From positions 1-50,020 of the forward strand of contig JAURHS010000008.1 in NCBI GenBank assembly GCA_030833205.1: DNA of 50,020 nucleotides, in the 5' to 3' direction. Positions 14,651-23,123 of this stretch are shown here, piece by piece. Each line of letters begins with the position of its first letter. The stretch's first letter is position 1. The DNA comes from Prosthecobacter sp. GTDB taxonomy: Bacteria > Verrucomicrobiota > Verrucomicrobiia > Verrucomicrobiales > Verrucomicrobiaceae. The notes under the pieces are model-generated. The model worked only from the letters and a program-made list of their open reading frames with translations, made no database searches and had not been told where the DNA came from. The translations under genes and the position numbers were made by a program.

Positions 14651-15424
14651 TCAGGGCTCGTAGAGATCCTCGCGCGCGGTCTTGGCCAACTCGATCAAAT
14701 ACTGCGCAAAGCGCGCGCTGAGCCGCTCGAAGTAGGCGCGGCCTTTGTCCGCAGTGGCGGCGCGCGGGTCTCCCGTGCCGGTGTCCGGACTGATCCGGCT
14801 CCAGGGCCGTGGTGCCCAGGCCCAGCGTTCCCGCATGGCCTTGAGGGTGGGTTTTTTCTCCTGGCCCTCGCCCCATTGCGCGCGCGGCAACACCCACTGC
14901 GGATGCAGGTGCAGCATGAGACTGGTCTCGCGCTCGTCGGCGTGGTCGCCCAGGACCTCAAACAGATCCGCACCCGCATCGATCTGAAACCAGCTCACCG
15001 TGCTGAGATGGATTTGCGGATGGCGGGCCTGCAACTCGCGCAGCATCTGCTTGAAGCAGTTGCCGCCGTGGCCGTTGAAAAGCACCAGCTTGGGCAGGCC
15101 AACGCCCTGCAGGCAGGAGATCACATCGCTGAGCACCGCCAACTGCGTGCTGGGGTTCATGTGGATGCAGAAAGGGATGTCGAGCTGGCCGGCCTGCACG
15201 CCAAAGGGCACATTGGGAAGGATGGCCACCTTGGCGCCGCCCTCCCAGGCCTGACGCCCGGCCTCAGCGCAAAGGGCCTCATTTTGCAGGCTGTCGGTGG
15301 CGTAGGGCAGGTGGGTGTTGTGGGCCTCGGTGGCCCCCCAGGGCAACACGGCCACCTCATAGGGATTGTCGCGGATGTGCTTCCAGTTGGTTTCGGCGAT
15401 GATCCAGGGTCTGGGGGCTTGCAT
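14651..15424 (-). CDS. Creatininase-family amidohydrolase
   Basis: From ATG 15424 the protein has 257 residues; an upstream in-frame start at 15472 adds a stretch with no domain features. Family metal-binding motifs are visible: GATEAHNTHLPYATD (30-44, with Glu33, His35, His38 and Asp44), NGHGGN in the middle, and GDHADERETSLML near residue 170. The family includes creatinine amidohydrolase and enzymes of riboflavin/F420 and mycofactocin metabolism (ArfB, MftE); the sequence alone does not identify the substrate. The protein has no signal peptide, so it is cytoplasmic. It is divergent from the phosphoesterase gene with a 148-base gap. Confidence 0.85.
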   Translation of the reverse strand: MQAPRPWIIAETNWKHIRDNPYEVAVLPWGATEAHNTHLPYATDSLQNEALCAEAGRQAWEGGAKVAILPNVPFGVQAGQLDIPFCIHMNPSTQLAVLSDVISCLQGVGLPKLVLFNGHGGNCFKQMLRELQARHPQIHLSTVSWFQIDAGADLFEVLGDHADERETSLMLHLHPQWVLPRAQWGEGQEKKPTLKAMRERWAWAPRPWSRISPDTGTGDPRAATADKGRAYFERLSARFAQYLIELAKTAREDLYEP

Positions 15425-15572
15425 GCCGCATGTTGAACGCCCCTGAGCACCCTTGCCAAGTGGGAAACGCAAGGCTTCCGGACCCCAGGGCGTTGGCTAA
15501 ACGCTTGATTTTCCCCGCGCCTGCCCGAACATCCCCGCCCGTCGCCCCGATGGGACCTGCTGCATCCCCGTC

Positions 15573-16295
15573 ATGAAGTTTGCCATTTTTGGAGACATTC
15601 ACGCCAACCTGGAAGCCCTCCAGGCGGTGCTTTGGGATGCCCATGAGCAAGGTTGCAGCCACCATGTCTGTTTGGGTGACATCGTCGGTTACGCCGCCAA
15701 TCCCAGTGAGTGCCTGGAGCTGGTGCGCCAGCTCAACTGCCCCACAGTGCGCGGCAATCACGACGAGGGCGCCGCGGGTGAGAGCGCCCTGGAAGAACTC
15801 AACCCCCTGGCGCAATCCGCCCTGCTGTGGACGCGTGAGCAACTCAGCGCAGAACAACGCCAATGGCTGCGCGAACTCAAGCTGGTGCGTCAGGTGCGCG
15901 ACTTCACCATTGTGCATGCCACGCTGGATTCCCCCGGCAGCTGGGGCTATGTGACCAACCGCTTTGATGCGATGGCCAGCTTCAGCTATCAGTTCACCCA
16001 AGTCTGCTTTTACGGGCACACCCATGTGCCGCGAATTTTTGAAAAGCAGGAAAGCGTGCGCGCCGAGCGCGGCACCGAGGTCACCCTGCAACGCGGCGTG
16101 AAGTACTTCGTCAATGTCGGCTCCGTGGGCCAACCGCGCGATGGCGACTGGCGCGCCTCCTACGCCATCTACGACCTGCAGGCCCAGAGCATCATCATCC
16201 GCCGCGTCCGTTATGATGTCGAAGCTGCGCAGGCCAAGATCCTTGCCGCCGGCCTGCCCTCGCTGTTGGCCGAGCGCCTGCTGCTGGGCAAATAA
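15573..16295 (+). CDS. Calcineurin-like metallophosphoesterase (YfcE/DUF2156-like)
   Basis: The 240-residue protein starts at ATG 15573 and shows the five metal-binding blocks of the family: GDIHAN (7-12; Asp8, His10), LGDIVGYAANP, RGNHDEGA, VHATLD and YGHTHVPRIF, followed by VNVGSVGQPRDGDWRASYAIYD. This GNHD/GHTH pattern with the VGSVGQPRD signature matches the bacterial diadenosine tetraphosphatase/YfcE-like branch. The substrate is unknown (nucleotide polyphosphates or phosphodiesters). The GT9 gene follows after 8 bases, so the two are probably co-transcribed. Confidence 0.88.
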   Translation: MKFAIFGDIHANLEALQAVLWDAHEQGCSHHVCLGDIVGYAANPSECLELVRQLNCPTVRGNHDEGAAGESALEELNPLAQSALLWTREQLSAEQRQWLRELKLVRQVRDFTIVHATLDSPGSWGYVTNRFDAMASFSYQFTQVCFYGHTHVPRIFEKQESVRAERGTEVTLQRGVKYFVNVGSVGQPRDGDWRASYAIYDLQAQSIIIRRVRYDVEAAQAKILAAGLPSLLAERLLLGK

Positions 16296-16303
16296 GGCCT
16301 GCC

Positions 16304-17329
16304 ATGAACGGCGCGCCTGCTCCTGCTTTGGCCAACGGAGGCATGGCCGCGCTGGCCTTGGCCGACGAGGTGCTCATCGTCAAGCCCTCCTCCCTGGGCG
16401 ACATCATTCACGCCCTGCCTGCGGTGCATGCCCTGCACTTGGCCAAGCCAGGCCTGCGCCTGCGTTGGCTGGTCAATGAGGAGTGGGCCCCGCTGCTTGA
16501 GGCCCTGCCTTGGCTGGATGCGGTGCAGCGTTTTCCGCGCCGCCGATTTCGCGGGGTCTTGGGCCCGCTGCGCGCCATGCTCTGGGCAAGACGCCACCTG
16601 CCGTCGGCGGGAGGTCAGGTTTTGGCCTTGGATTTCCAAGGCTTGCTGCGCAGCGCCTTGCTGGCCCGCGCGGCCAACCCGGCCTGGGTCATGGGCCTTT
16701 CAGATTCGCGCGAGGGGGCGCGGCACCTGCACGATGAGGTGGTGAAGGTTGACTCAGGGGCGCATGCGCTGGAGCGCTGTTTGGCGATGGTTCAGGCCCT
16801 CGGCATTGAGGCGGCGTCGGACTCGACCATCTTTGAGGGGCTACAGGCGCCCTGGCCTGCGGGATGGCCGCAAAGTGATGAGCTGGTGGTCCTGCATCCC
16901 TGGTCGCGTGGCGCGGGCAAGTCGCTTGAGGACGGCGTGTTGCAGGCGCTTTGCGATGCGCTGGCACCGCGGCCTGTGGCCCTGGTGGGCATGCGCGCCG
17001 AGCCATGGCGTCCCAAGGGAGGGCATGTGACGGATTTCAGCGGCCGCACCAGTCTGCCGCAACTGGCCTTGGTTCTCAGGCAGGCCAAGTGGGTGATCAG
17101 CGTGGACAGCGGGCCCATGCACCTGGCTGCCGCGCTCAATCCCAACACCGTGGGCATTCACACCTGGAGCGATCCGCGTCGCGTGGGCCCGCACCGCGAG
17201 CAGTGCTGGGTGTGGAAGGCAGGCTGTCTGGATCATCGCAAGGCCCTGAGCGCGGCGCAATGCGCCACGGAGTCGGCCTTTGCGGAGGCGGACGCCCGCC
17301 GTCTCGGGGCCTGGATCCTGAGTCGCTGA
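16304..17329 (+). CDS. Glycosyltransferase family 9 (LPS heptosyltransferase-like)
   Basis: The 341-residue protein starts at ATG 16304. The N-terminal VLIVKPSSLGDIIHALPAVHAL motif and RLRWLVNEEWAPLLEALPWLD are the first GT9 blocks. The second Rossmann half carries VVLHPWSRGAGKSL, and WVISVDSGPMHLAAALNPNTVGIHTWSDPRRVGP is the sugar-nucleotide site. GT9 members such as WaaC, WaaF and WaaQ add heptose to the inner core of lipopolysaccharide on the cytoplasmic face of the inner membrane. Which step is catalysed cannot be read from the sequence, and no other LPS genes are adjacent. Confidence 0.88.
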   Translation: MNGAPAPALANGGMAALALADEVLIVKPSSLGDIIHALPAVHALHLAKPGLRLRWLVNEEWAPLLEALPWLDAVQRFPRRRFRGVLGPLRAMLWARRHLPSAGGQVLALDFQGLLRSALLARAANPAWVMGLSDSREGARHLHDEVVKVDSGAHALERCLAMVQALGIEAASDSTIFEGLQAPWPAGWPQSDELVVLHPWSRGAGKSLEDGVLQALCDALAPRPVALVGMRAEPWRPKGGHVTDFSGRTSLPQLALVLRQAKWVISVDSGPMHLAAALNPNTVGIHTWSDPRRVGPHREQCWVWKAGCLDHRKALSAAQCATESAFAEADARRLGAWILSR

Positions 17330-17333
17330 GGAT

Positions 17334-20153
17334 TCAAGCCTCCGGCGATGGCGAGTCTTGTGGTGCCGCGCTCAGCGGCTTGGCCAGCAGGGCCTGTTCC
17401 AGACGCTGCCTGAGCAGGTCGAGTTGTGCGGGATCGCGAAGTTTGCCGCCGTCCTGACCTTGGATGTAAATGGCGTCAATGGCCATCCCCTTGTCCGTGC
17501 AGATGCGGGCGTGGGCCACGCTCAAATCGAGCTGGCCAATCGCCACCATGACCTCGTGCAGAAGGCCGAGGCGGTCGATGACCTGCAGTTCGGCCACGGT
17601 GTGATCGGGCGAGACCTCGTTGTTGATGAAGATGCGTTGGGGGATTTCGCCGGCCGCTTCGCCGAAGTCGGGCAGGCGCTGGCGCAGGGCGGCAATGGCC
17701 TCGCGAAAATCGAATTGGCTTTGCAGCAGGGCCTCGCGCAAGGCCTGCTCGACGCGGGCCTTGGCGCTCTTGCTGGTGATGGCGGCGAAGTTGGTGTTGC
17801 AGACCCGCAGCACATCGAGCACGAGATGATCGGCGCGCTGGAAAAAGTCAGCGCTCAAAATATTGATGCCCTGCGCCGCCAACGCTCCGGAGAGGCGCGC
17901 CAGCAGCAGGTGACGATCCCAGCCCACGACTGTCAGCTCGCTGTAGCCCACGGCAGGAAAGTCCTGCCAGCGCACCACAGGCAACAGGCCGCTGTCGCCG
18001 TCGCCCTGGCGCAATTGCTCGAAGAACTCGCGCATCTGGCGCACATGGGCGGCGATGGCTGCGGCTTCGCGGAAGTTGAAGTAACTGCGCGGCATGTGCT
18101 GGAAGTGCGCGGCGGTTTCAGCCTGGTAATCCGCACTCAGCGCGGCCTGCACGGCTTGCTGCAGTTCCTCAAGCGGGGCGCTGGCGCGGCGCATGAAGTC
18201 GGCTGGCGCATCGAGGTAGGCCAGCGTGCTGTGGTAGAGGCCGAGGATGCTGGCCTCCTTGTAGCCGGTCCAACTGCCTTCGCTGGTGCCGCGCGAGTCG
18301 GCATGGGTCATGACCAGCAGGGCATCGAGATACTCCTTGCTTTTGACGATGCGCGCCACCTCGCCGATGACCAGCGGATCCTCGAGATTGGAGGTGGTGG
18401 CCGTTCGGTACAGCAGCAGGTGATTGTCCACCAGGAACAACAGCAGGCGCCGCCGCTCGCCCTTGATCATCAGACGGCGGCAGACGGCGTCGGCCAGCAG
18501 CGTGCTTTGTGCGTCGTGGGCGCGGGTGTTGGCGGCGCGGCCCGTGTCATGCATCAGCAGCGCCAGATAGAGAATCTCGGGTTGTTGGATTTGTTGGAAC
18601 AGGCGCCGATAAAGCTCGTGGCCGCTGCCGGGCTCGAGGAGTTGATCGAGCATGTCCAGCGTGCGCAGGGTGTGCTCATCGGCGGTGTAGCGGTGGAAAA
18701 ACTCGTGCTGCACCAGGCAGGTCAGGGCGCCAAATTCCGGCAGGTAGCGGCCCAGCAGCCCCACGCGGTGCATCTGCCGCAGCACCCGGGCCACTTCGCC
18801 TCGGTGGCTGAGGATTTCCAAAAACACCTCGCGCACATCGCGCTGATAACGCAGGCCCGCATTGACCAGTCGGAAGCTGCCCTGCATGAGTTGAAAGAGC
18901 TGCGGACTCATGCGCAGGTGGCGCTGCTGGGTCAGCAGGAAGGTGCGCATCAGGCGTGCTGGATCCTGGCGGTAGATGTTCTTGTCCTCGGCAAAGAGGC
19001 GCTCGTTGCGGATGATGAAGCCGTCGGTTTTTTCGCTGCGGCCCGAGGGACGGCGGCGGATCATGAAGCTCAGCAGGCCGCGTCGTTTTCCGCTGTCCTC
19101 TTCCTGGGTGGCCAGATTGAGGCTGTCCATCACCTCACTGCTGCGCTGCAAAATGTCCCGCGTTGCGGTGTAGTAATCGCGCATGAAGGCCTCGATGCGG
19201 CGCAGGATGCGCTTGTGACGGTAGCCCAGGTTGGTGGCCACCACGCCCTGCAGGCGCAGGGTGAGCAGATCGCCGGCGCGGCGCTCGCTGTAGTGCATTT
19301 CATTGCGCGTGCGCAGGATGAAGTTGTAGGCCGCGGAGAGTTCGCGCCAGGCCAGTGGCGACATGAAGCCCTTGGCCACCAGGTCGCGCGGGTTGAGGGT
19401 GCCCAGACGGGCAAAGGTCACCCAGATCAGGTTTTGGTAGTCGCGCAGACTGCCGCAGCCGTTTTTGACATGGGGCTCCTGCACGCAGTGAGTGTTGCCA
19501 AATTTGTGATGGCGCTGGGCGAGGTCATCAAGGCGCTGGCGCAGGAATTCTGCGGTGCGGTTTTTCATGCACTCCGGCCCGAAGCGGCGCTGGAATTCCT
19601 CAAAGGGCGCACCGTCGCCGCAGATCAGCCGCGCCTCCATCAGCGCGGTCTTGGTCATCATGTCCTCGTTGGCCTGGCGCAGGCAGTCGCCCACCGAGCG
19701 CGTGGCCTGCCCGACCTTGAGTTTGAGGTCATAAAAAAAGAGCAGGAATTCCGAGATCACCTTGGCGGCCTCGGTAGGCACCTGGGTGCCGTTGCCTGCC
19801 AGCATGAAGGTGAAGTCCACATCGCTGTGCGGCGCCATCACCCGCCTGCCGTAACCTCCATGGGCCACCACGCTGACAGCACGCGCGGGGTGATCCTTGT
19901 CGGCGGGAAGATGGGCCAGGCACTCGCGCCACAACTGCCTTGAGAGCAGGTCCACCACATCACTGTGCATGCGGCAGACCTCTGCTCCGTCCACGCCGGC
20001 GCGATGGCGCTGCTTGATGCGTGTGGCCTTGAGCTTGAGAAAACGCTTCGCCAGCTTGAGGGTCTCGTTGCGGCTGCGCGGCAGGGCGTCAGCCGGGCCA
20101 AAGAGGCGTTTGCCGATGGCCTCAAGGTGGCGCAGGTATTCCTTCTCAGTCAT
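17334..20153 (-). CDS. glnD: [Protein-PII] uridylyltransferase / uridylyl-removing enzyme GlnD
   Basis: The 939-residue protein starts at ATG 20153. It has the GlnD domain order: nucleotidyltransferase (GGYGRRVMAPHSDVDF at 99-114, with Asp111 and Asp113 as metal ligands), a linker, an HD domain (HEFFHRYTADEHT, then MHDTGRAAN with His535 and Asp536), and two C-terminal ACT domains (about 740-820 and 855-930; LTVVGWDRHLLLARLSGALA and LQVIDRLGLLHEVMVAIGQL). GlnD uridylylates PII under nitrogen limitation and removes UMP when glutamine binds the ACT domains. It is the second gene of an apt-glnD unit with a 2-base gap. No glnB or amtB is present. The NtrC-like regulator 1.5 kb upstream fits a nitrogen theme but is not proof of one. 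Confidence 0.95.
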   Translation of the reverse strand: MTEKEYLRHLEAIGKRLFGPADALPRSRNETLKLAKRFLKLKATRIKQRHRAGVDGAEVCRMHSDVVDLLSRQLWRECLAHLPADKDHPARAVSVVAHGGYGRRVMAPHSDVDFTFMLAGNGTQVPTEAAKVISEFLLFFYDLKLKVGQATRSVGDCLRQANEDMMTKTALMEARLICGDGAPFEEFQRRFGPECMKNRTAEFLRQRLDDLAQRHHKFGNTHCVQEPHVKNGCGSLRDYQNLIWVTFARLGTLNPRDLVAKGFMSPLAWRELSAAYNFILRTRNEMHYSERRAGDLLTLRLQGVVATNLGYRHKRILRRIEAFMRDYYTATRDILQRSSEVMDSLNLATQEEDSGKRRGLLSFMIRRRPSGRSEKTDGFIIRNERLFAEDKNIYRQDPARLMRTFLLTQQRHLRMSPQLFQLMQGSFRLVNAGLRYQRDVREVFLEILSHRGEVARVLRQMHRVGLLGRYLPEFGALTCLVQHEFFHRYTADEHTLRTLDMLDQLLEPGSGHELYRRLFQQIQQPEILYLALLMHDTGRAANTRAHDAQSTLLADAVCRRLMIKGERRRLLLFLVDNHLLLYRTATTSNLEDPLVIGEVARIVKSKEYLDALLVMTHADSRGTSEGSWTGYKEASILGLYHSTLAYLDAPADFMRRASAPLEELQQAVQAALSADYQAETAAHFQHMPRSYFNFREAAAIAAHVRQMREFFEQLRQGDGDSGLLPVVRWQDFPAVGYSELTVVGWDRHLLLARLSGALAAQGINILSADFFQRADHLVLDVLRVCNTNFAAITSKSAKARVEQALREALLQSQFDFREAIAALRQRLPDFGEAAGEIPQRIFINNEVSPDHTVAELQVIDRLGLLHEVMVAIGQLDLSVAHARICTDKGMAIDAIYIQGQDGGKLRDPAQLDLLRQRLEQALLAKPLSAAPQDSPSPEA

Positions 20154-20155
20154 GA

Positions 20156-20689
20156 TCAGTAGCGCAGCGGGCAGTGAACGATCGGGCTCTGGGCCAAGCG
20201 CTGTCGGCCCTCGAGAAAGGTCAGTTCAATCAGGAAGCTCGAGCCCACCAGCGTGGCACCGGACTGGTCAATGAGTTGCAGCGCCGCAGCGGCCGTGCCG
20301 CCGGTGGCCAGCAGGTCATCGGCCAACAGGACCTGCTCGCCGGGGCGCAGGGCGTCCTCGTGCATCTCGACACTGGCAGTGCCGTATTCCAGGGAGTAGT
20401 CCACGCCTCGGGTGCGCCAGGGCAGCTTGCCTTTTTTGCGAATCGGCACAAAGCCCGCACCGATTCGTTGGGCGATCATCGAACCAAAGATGAAGCCGCG
20501 CGCATCAATGCCCACCACCTTGTCGATGCGCCTCTGCGCAAAGGGCTCGAGCATCGCGCTGATGGCCTGCGCTGTGAGGGCTGCGTCCGCCAGCAGGGGC
20601 GTGATGTCCTTGAACAAAATCCCGGGCTTGGGAAAGTCGGGCACATCGCGGATGGCGGCGTGCAGTGCGCTCAAATCAGTGGCGGCCAT
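20156..20689 (-). CDS. apt: Adenine phosphoribosyltransferase
   Basis: From ATG 20689 the protein has 177 residues, the normal length; an upstream TTG at 20743 is less likely. It converts adenine and PRPP to AMP in purine salvage in the cytoplasm. Family features are IRDVPDFPKPGILFKDITPLL at the N-terminus, VVGIDARGFIFGSMIA, FVPIRKKGKLPW, LEYGTASVEMHEDAL, and the PRPP loop VLLADDLLATGGTA. The stop is 2 bases before the glnD start, an arrangement suggesting one transcript. Purine salvage and nitrogen sensing have no obvious mechanistic link here. Confidence 0.95.
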   Translation of the reverse strand: MAATDLSALHAAIRDVPDFPKPGILFKDITPLLADAALTAQAISAMLEPFAQRRIDKVVGIDARGFIFGSMIAQRIGAGFVPIRKKGKLPWRTRGVDYSLEYGTASVEMHEDALRPGEQVLLADDLLATGGTAAAALQLIDQSGATLVGSSFLIELTFLEGRQRLAQSPIVHCPLRY

Positions 20690-20757
20690 GATGGCTGCAG
20701 TCTGGAAGCGCGTGGCTTGAGCGCAAGGAAAGGATGCGGACAATTTTGCCCCGCGGC

Positions 20758-21657
20758 TCAGGACACCGGCGTGATCAGCGCCTCGCCGCGCAGATGGGCG
20801 CGCACATTGGCCAACACCAGATCGGCCATGGCCTGTCTGGTTTCGTGGGTGGCGCTGCCGACATGCGGCAGCAGCACGCAGCGTGGGCAGTCCAGAAGGG
20901 CCTGTGGGATTTGCGGTTCCTGCTCGTAGACATCGAGGCCGGCAGCGCGAATGCGGCCGTCCTGCAGGGCGCGGACCAGCGCATTGCTGTCAACCACGCT
21001 GCCGCGGGCGATGTTGATCAGCGTGCCCTGGGGGCCCAAGGCGGCAAGCACCTCGGCGTTGACGAGATGCAGGGTCTCAGGGCCGCCAGGGCAGGCGGCG
21101 ATGAGGAAATCACTTTGTCGGGCCAACTCCCTGAGACTTGAGCACCAGGGCCAGGGCAAGTCGGGTTGCGCGCGGCGGCCATGGTACGCGATGGTCATGC
21201 CATGAGCCTGCAGGCGCTGGGCAATCGCCTTGCCAATGCGGCCCATGCCCAGAATGCCTGCGGTTTTGCCGCGCAGCGCATGAGCCAGCGGCAGGGACCC
21301 TGCCAGCCAGCGTCCGGCGCGGGTGAATCGCTCGGCCTCACCGAGGTTGCGGCTGGTCATCAACACCAGCGCAGTGGCGATGTCAGCCACATCATCGGTG
21401 AGCACATCCGGGGTGTTGGTGACGGCGATTTGACGCTTGCGGCAGTATTCAAGGGGCACGCCGTCGAAGCCCACGCCAAACACGCTGATGAGCCGCAGGG
21501 CGGGCAGGGCATCCAGCCATGTCGTTGAGAGGGAAAGGCCGCCAGGCACCACCACCACCTCACAGCTGGCTTCGGGGCTGCGGTGCGCCTTGCCGAGTTG
21601 CTGCAGCGGTCCGGTGAGAAAGTCAGGCAGGACGGGGTGGAGAAAGAGATCGGACAT
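20758..21657 (-). CDS. D-isomer-specific 2-hydroxyacid dehydrogenase (hydroxypyruvate/glyoxylate reductase-like)
   Basis: The 299-residue protein starts at ATG 21657. The NAD(P)-binding motif GILGMGRIGKAIAQRLQAHG lies in the middle. The catalytic triad is seen as Arg in NIARGSVVD, Glu in LDVYEQEP and His in LPHVGSATHETR. The substrate-binding half contains ISVFGVGFDGVPLEYC and NTPDVLTDDVADIATALVL. The arrangement best matches GhrB/GyaR-type reductases acting on hydroxypyruvate, glyoxylate or 2-ketogluconate; SerA is unlikely as the ACT regulatory domain is missing. It follows the sigma-54 regulator gene by 11 bases on the same strand, so the regulator, its kinase and this enzyme could form one operon. 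Confidence 0.88.
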   Translation of the reverse strand: MSDLFLHPVLPDFLTGPLQQLGKAHRSPEASCEVVVVPGGLSLSTTWLDALPALRLISVFGVGFDGVPLEYCRKRQIAVTNTPDVLTDDVADIATALVLMTSRNLGEAERFTRAGRWLAGSLPLAHALRGKTAGILGMGRIGKAIAQRLQAHGMTIAYHGRRAQPDLPWPWCSSLRELARQSDFLIAACPGGPETLHLVNAEVLAALGPQGTLINIARGSVVDSNALVRALQDGRIRAAGLDVYEQEPQIPQALLDCPRCVLLPHVGSATHETRQAMADLVLANVRAHLRGEALITPVS

Positions 21658-21668
21658 GATGGAAGGGC

Positions 21669-23123
21669 TTAGGGATTGGGGCCGCGGCGGCGATGGCGGC
21701 GCACCATGCCCATCTGCTTGAGTTTGCGCTGCAGGCTGCGGCGGCTCATGTTGAGCATCTCTGCGGCTTCGCTGCGGTTGTTGCCGCAGCGCTCCAGGGC
21801 CTCGACGATGAGTTGCTTTTCCATGGCATGCACATCCAGCGGCGAGCCTTCAGCGGCATGTTTTGAACCAGGGCTCGCGGGTGCGGATGGGGCGCCACTG
21901 CCGCCCGCGCCACCGCCGGCCACGGGGCTGCGCCAACCCAGGCCGCCGGGTCTTGAGAGGTAGGCCGGCAGATGCTTGGCCATCACGCGTCCGGTGTTGC
22001 TCATCACCACGCCATGCTCAATGGCCGCGCGCAGTTCGCGCACATTGCCGGGCCAGTCATGACTCATGAGCAGGGGCAGGGCATCCTCGCCCAGTGGCTT
22101 GAAGGCCTTTTGATTGGCCTGCGCCAACTCCTTGAGGAAGTGCTCGGCCAGCACGGGAATGTCGCCCTTGCGGCTGCGCAGTGGTGGCATGGCAATGGTC
22201 ACCACGCGCAGGCGCCAGTAGAGGTCCTCGCGGAATTTGCCTTCGCGCACCATCGCGGCCAGATCGCGGTTGGTGGCCGCAATCACGCGCACATCGACCT
22301 TGATGGGCTTGGCACCGCCAACGCGCTCAATGGTTTGCTCGCCCAGGGCGCGCAACAATTTGACCTGCGTGTTGGCGTCAATCTCGCCGATCTCATCCAA
22401 AAACAGGGTGCCGCCATCTGCCAGCTCAAAGCGGCCAATGCGTTTTTCCTGTGCGCCGGTGAAGGCGCCTTTTTCATGGCCGAAGAGCTCGCTCTCCAGA
22501 ATTTGCGGTGAAAGTGCGGCGCAGTGCACCGTGATGAGCTTGGCCTTGGGCCGGTTGCTGAGGTGGTGAATGGCGCGGGCCACCAGTTCCTTGCCGGTTC
22601 CGCTCTCGCCCTCGATGAGCACCGTGGCGCGGGTGGGCGCGACCTGCTCAATGGTCTGCAGAATCGGGCGCAGGCTGTCGTCGCGGCCCAAAATGCCCTG
22701 CACGCTGAACTTCTCCTCAACCTGCTGGCGCAGGCTGTGATTTTCCTGCTCGAGGCGGCGGCTGCGCAGGGCGCGTTTGATGAGCAACTCCACCTCATCG
22801 AGGTTCAGCGGCTTGGTGACAAAATGATAGGCGCCGCGGCGCATGGCCTCCACGGCGGTTTCCACGCTGCCGTAGGCGGTCATCATGATGCAGACCGGCG
22901 GCTTGGGCAGGGCCATGGCCTGCTCCAGGAGTTTCATGCCATCATCGCCGCCGAGGCGCAGATCGGTGAGCATCACATCAATGCCGTCGTGGCGAAGATG
23001 CTCCAAGGCCTCCGTGGCATTGGAGGCCACAAAGCAGTCGAACTCGTCCTCCAGCGATTGACGCAGCCCCTCGCGGGTGTGGCGTTCGTCGTCGACGATG
23101 AGCAGGGTGGCCAGGTCATTCAT
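21669..23123 (-). CDS. Sigma-54-dependent response regulator, NtrC family
   Basis: From ATG 23123 the protein has 484 residues; the frame extends upstream only into the kinase gene. It has a receiver domain (1-120, LLIVDDER with the acidic pair, phospho-acceptor Asp54 in LTDLRLGG, Lys in FVTKPLN), an AAA+ domain with Walker A GESGTGKE, the sigma-54 contact motif GAFTGA, Walker B GGTLFLDEIGEI and the RFDLYWRL-like sensor region, then a Gly/Ala/Ser-rich linker and a Fis-type HTH (CGNNRSEAAEMLNMSRRSLQRKLK). It activates sigma-54 promoters upon phosphorylation. The ATG lies within the last 8 bases of the kinase gene, so the pair is translationally coupled. Target genes are unknown. Confidence 0.93.
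   Translation of the reverse strand: MNDLATLLIVDDERHTREGLRQSLEDEFDCFVASNATEALEHLRHDGIDVMLTDLRLGGDDGMKLLEQAMALPKPPVCIMMTAYGSVETAVEAMRRGAYHFVTKPLNLDEVELLIKRALRSRRLEQENHSLRQQVEEKFSVQGILGRDDSLRPILQTIEQVAPTRATVLIEGESGTGKELVARAIHHLSNRPKAKLITVHCAALSPQILESELFGHEKGAFTGAQEKRIGRFELADGGTLFLDEIGEIDANTQVKLLRALGEQTIERVGGAKPIKVDVRVIAATNRDLAAMVREGKFREDLYWRLRVVTIAMPPLRSRKGDIPVLAEHFLKELAQANQKAFKPLGEDALPLLMSHDWPGNVRELRAAIEHGVVMSNTGRVMAKHLPAYLSRPGGLGWRSPVAGGGAGGSGAPSAPASPGSKHAAEGSPLDVHAMEKQLIVEALERCGNNRSEAAEMLNMSRRSLQRKLKQMGMVRRHRRRGPNP

Noticed and set aside
17358-19943. 861-codon open frame on the plus strand opposite glnD
   Set aside because: It is exactly antisense to a gene with full GlnD domains; the long frame comes from strong third-position G/C bias that removes stop codons. 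The translation has no family motifs and a shadow-like composition rich in Ala, Gly, Gln and His.
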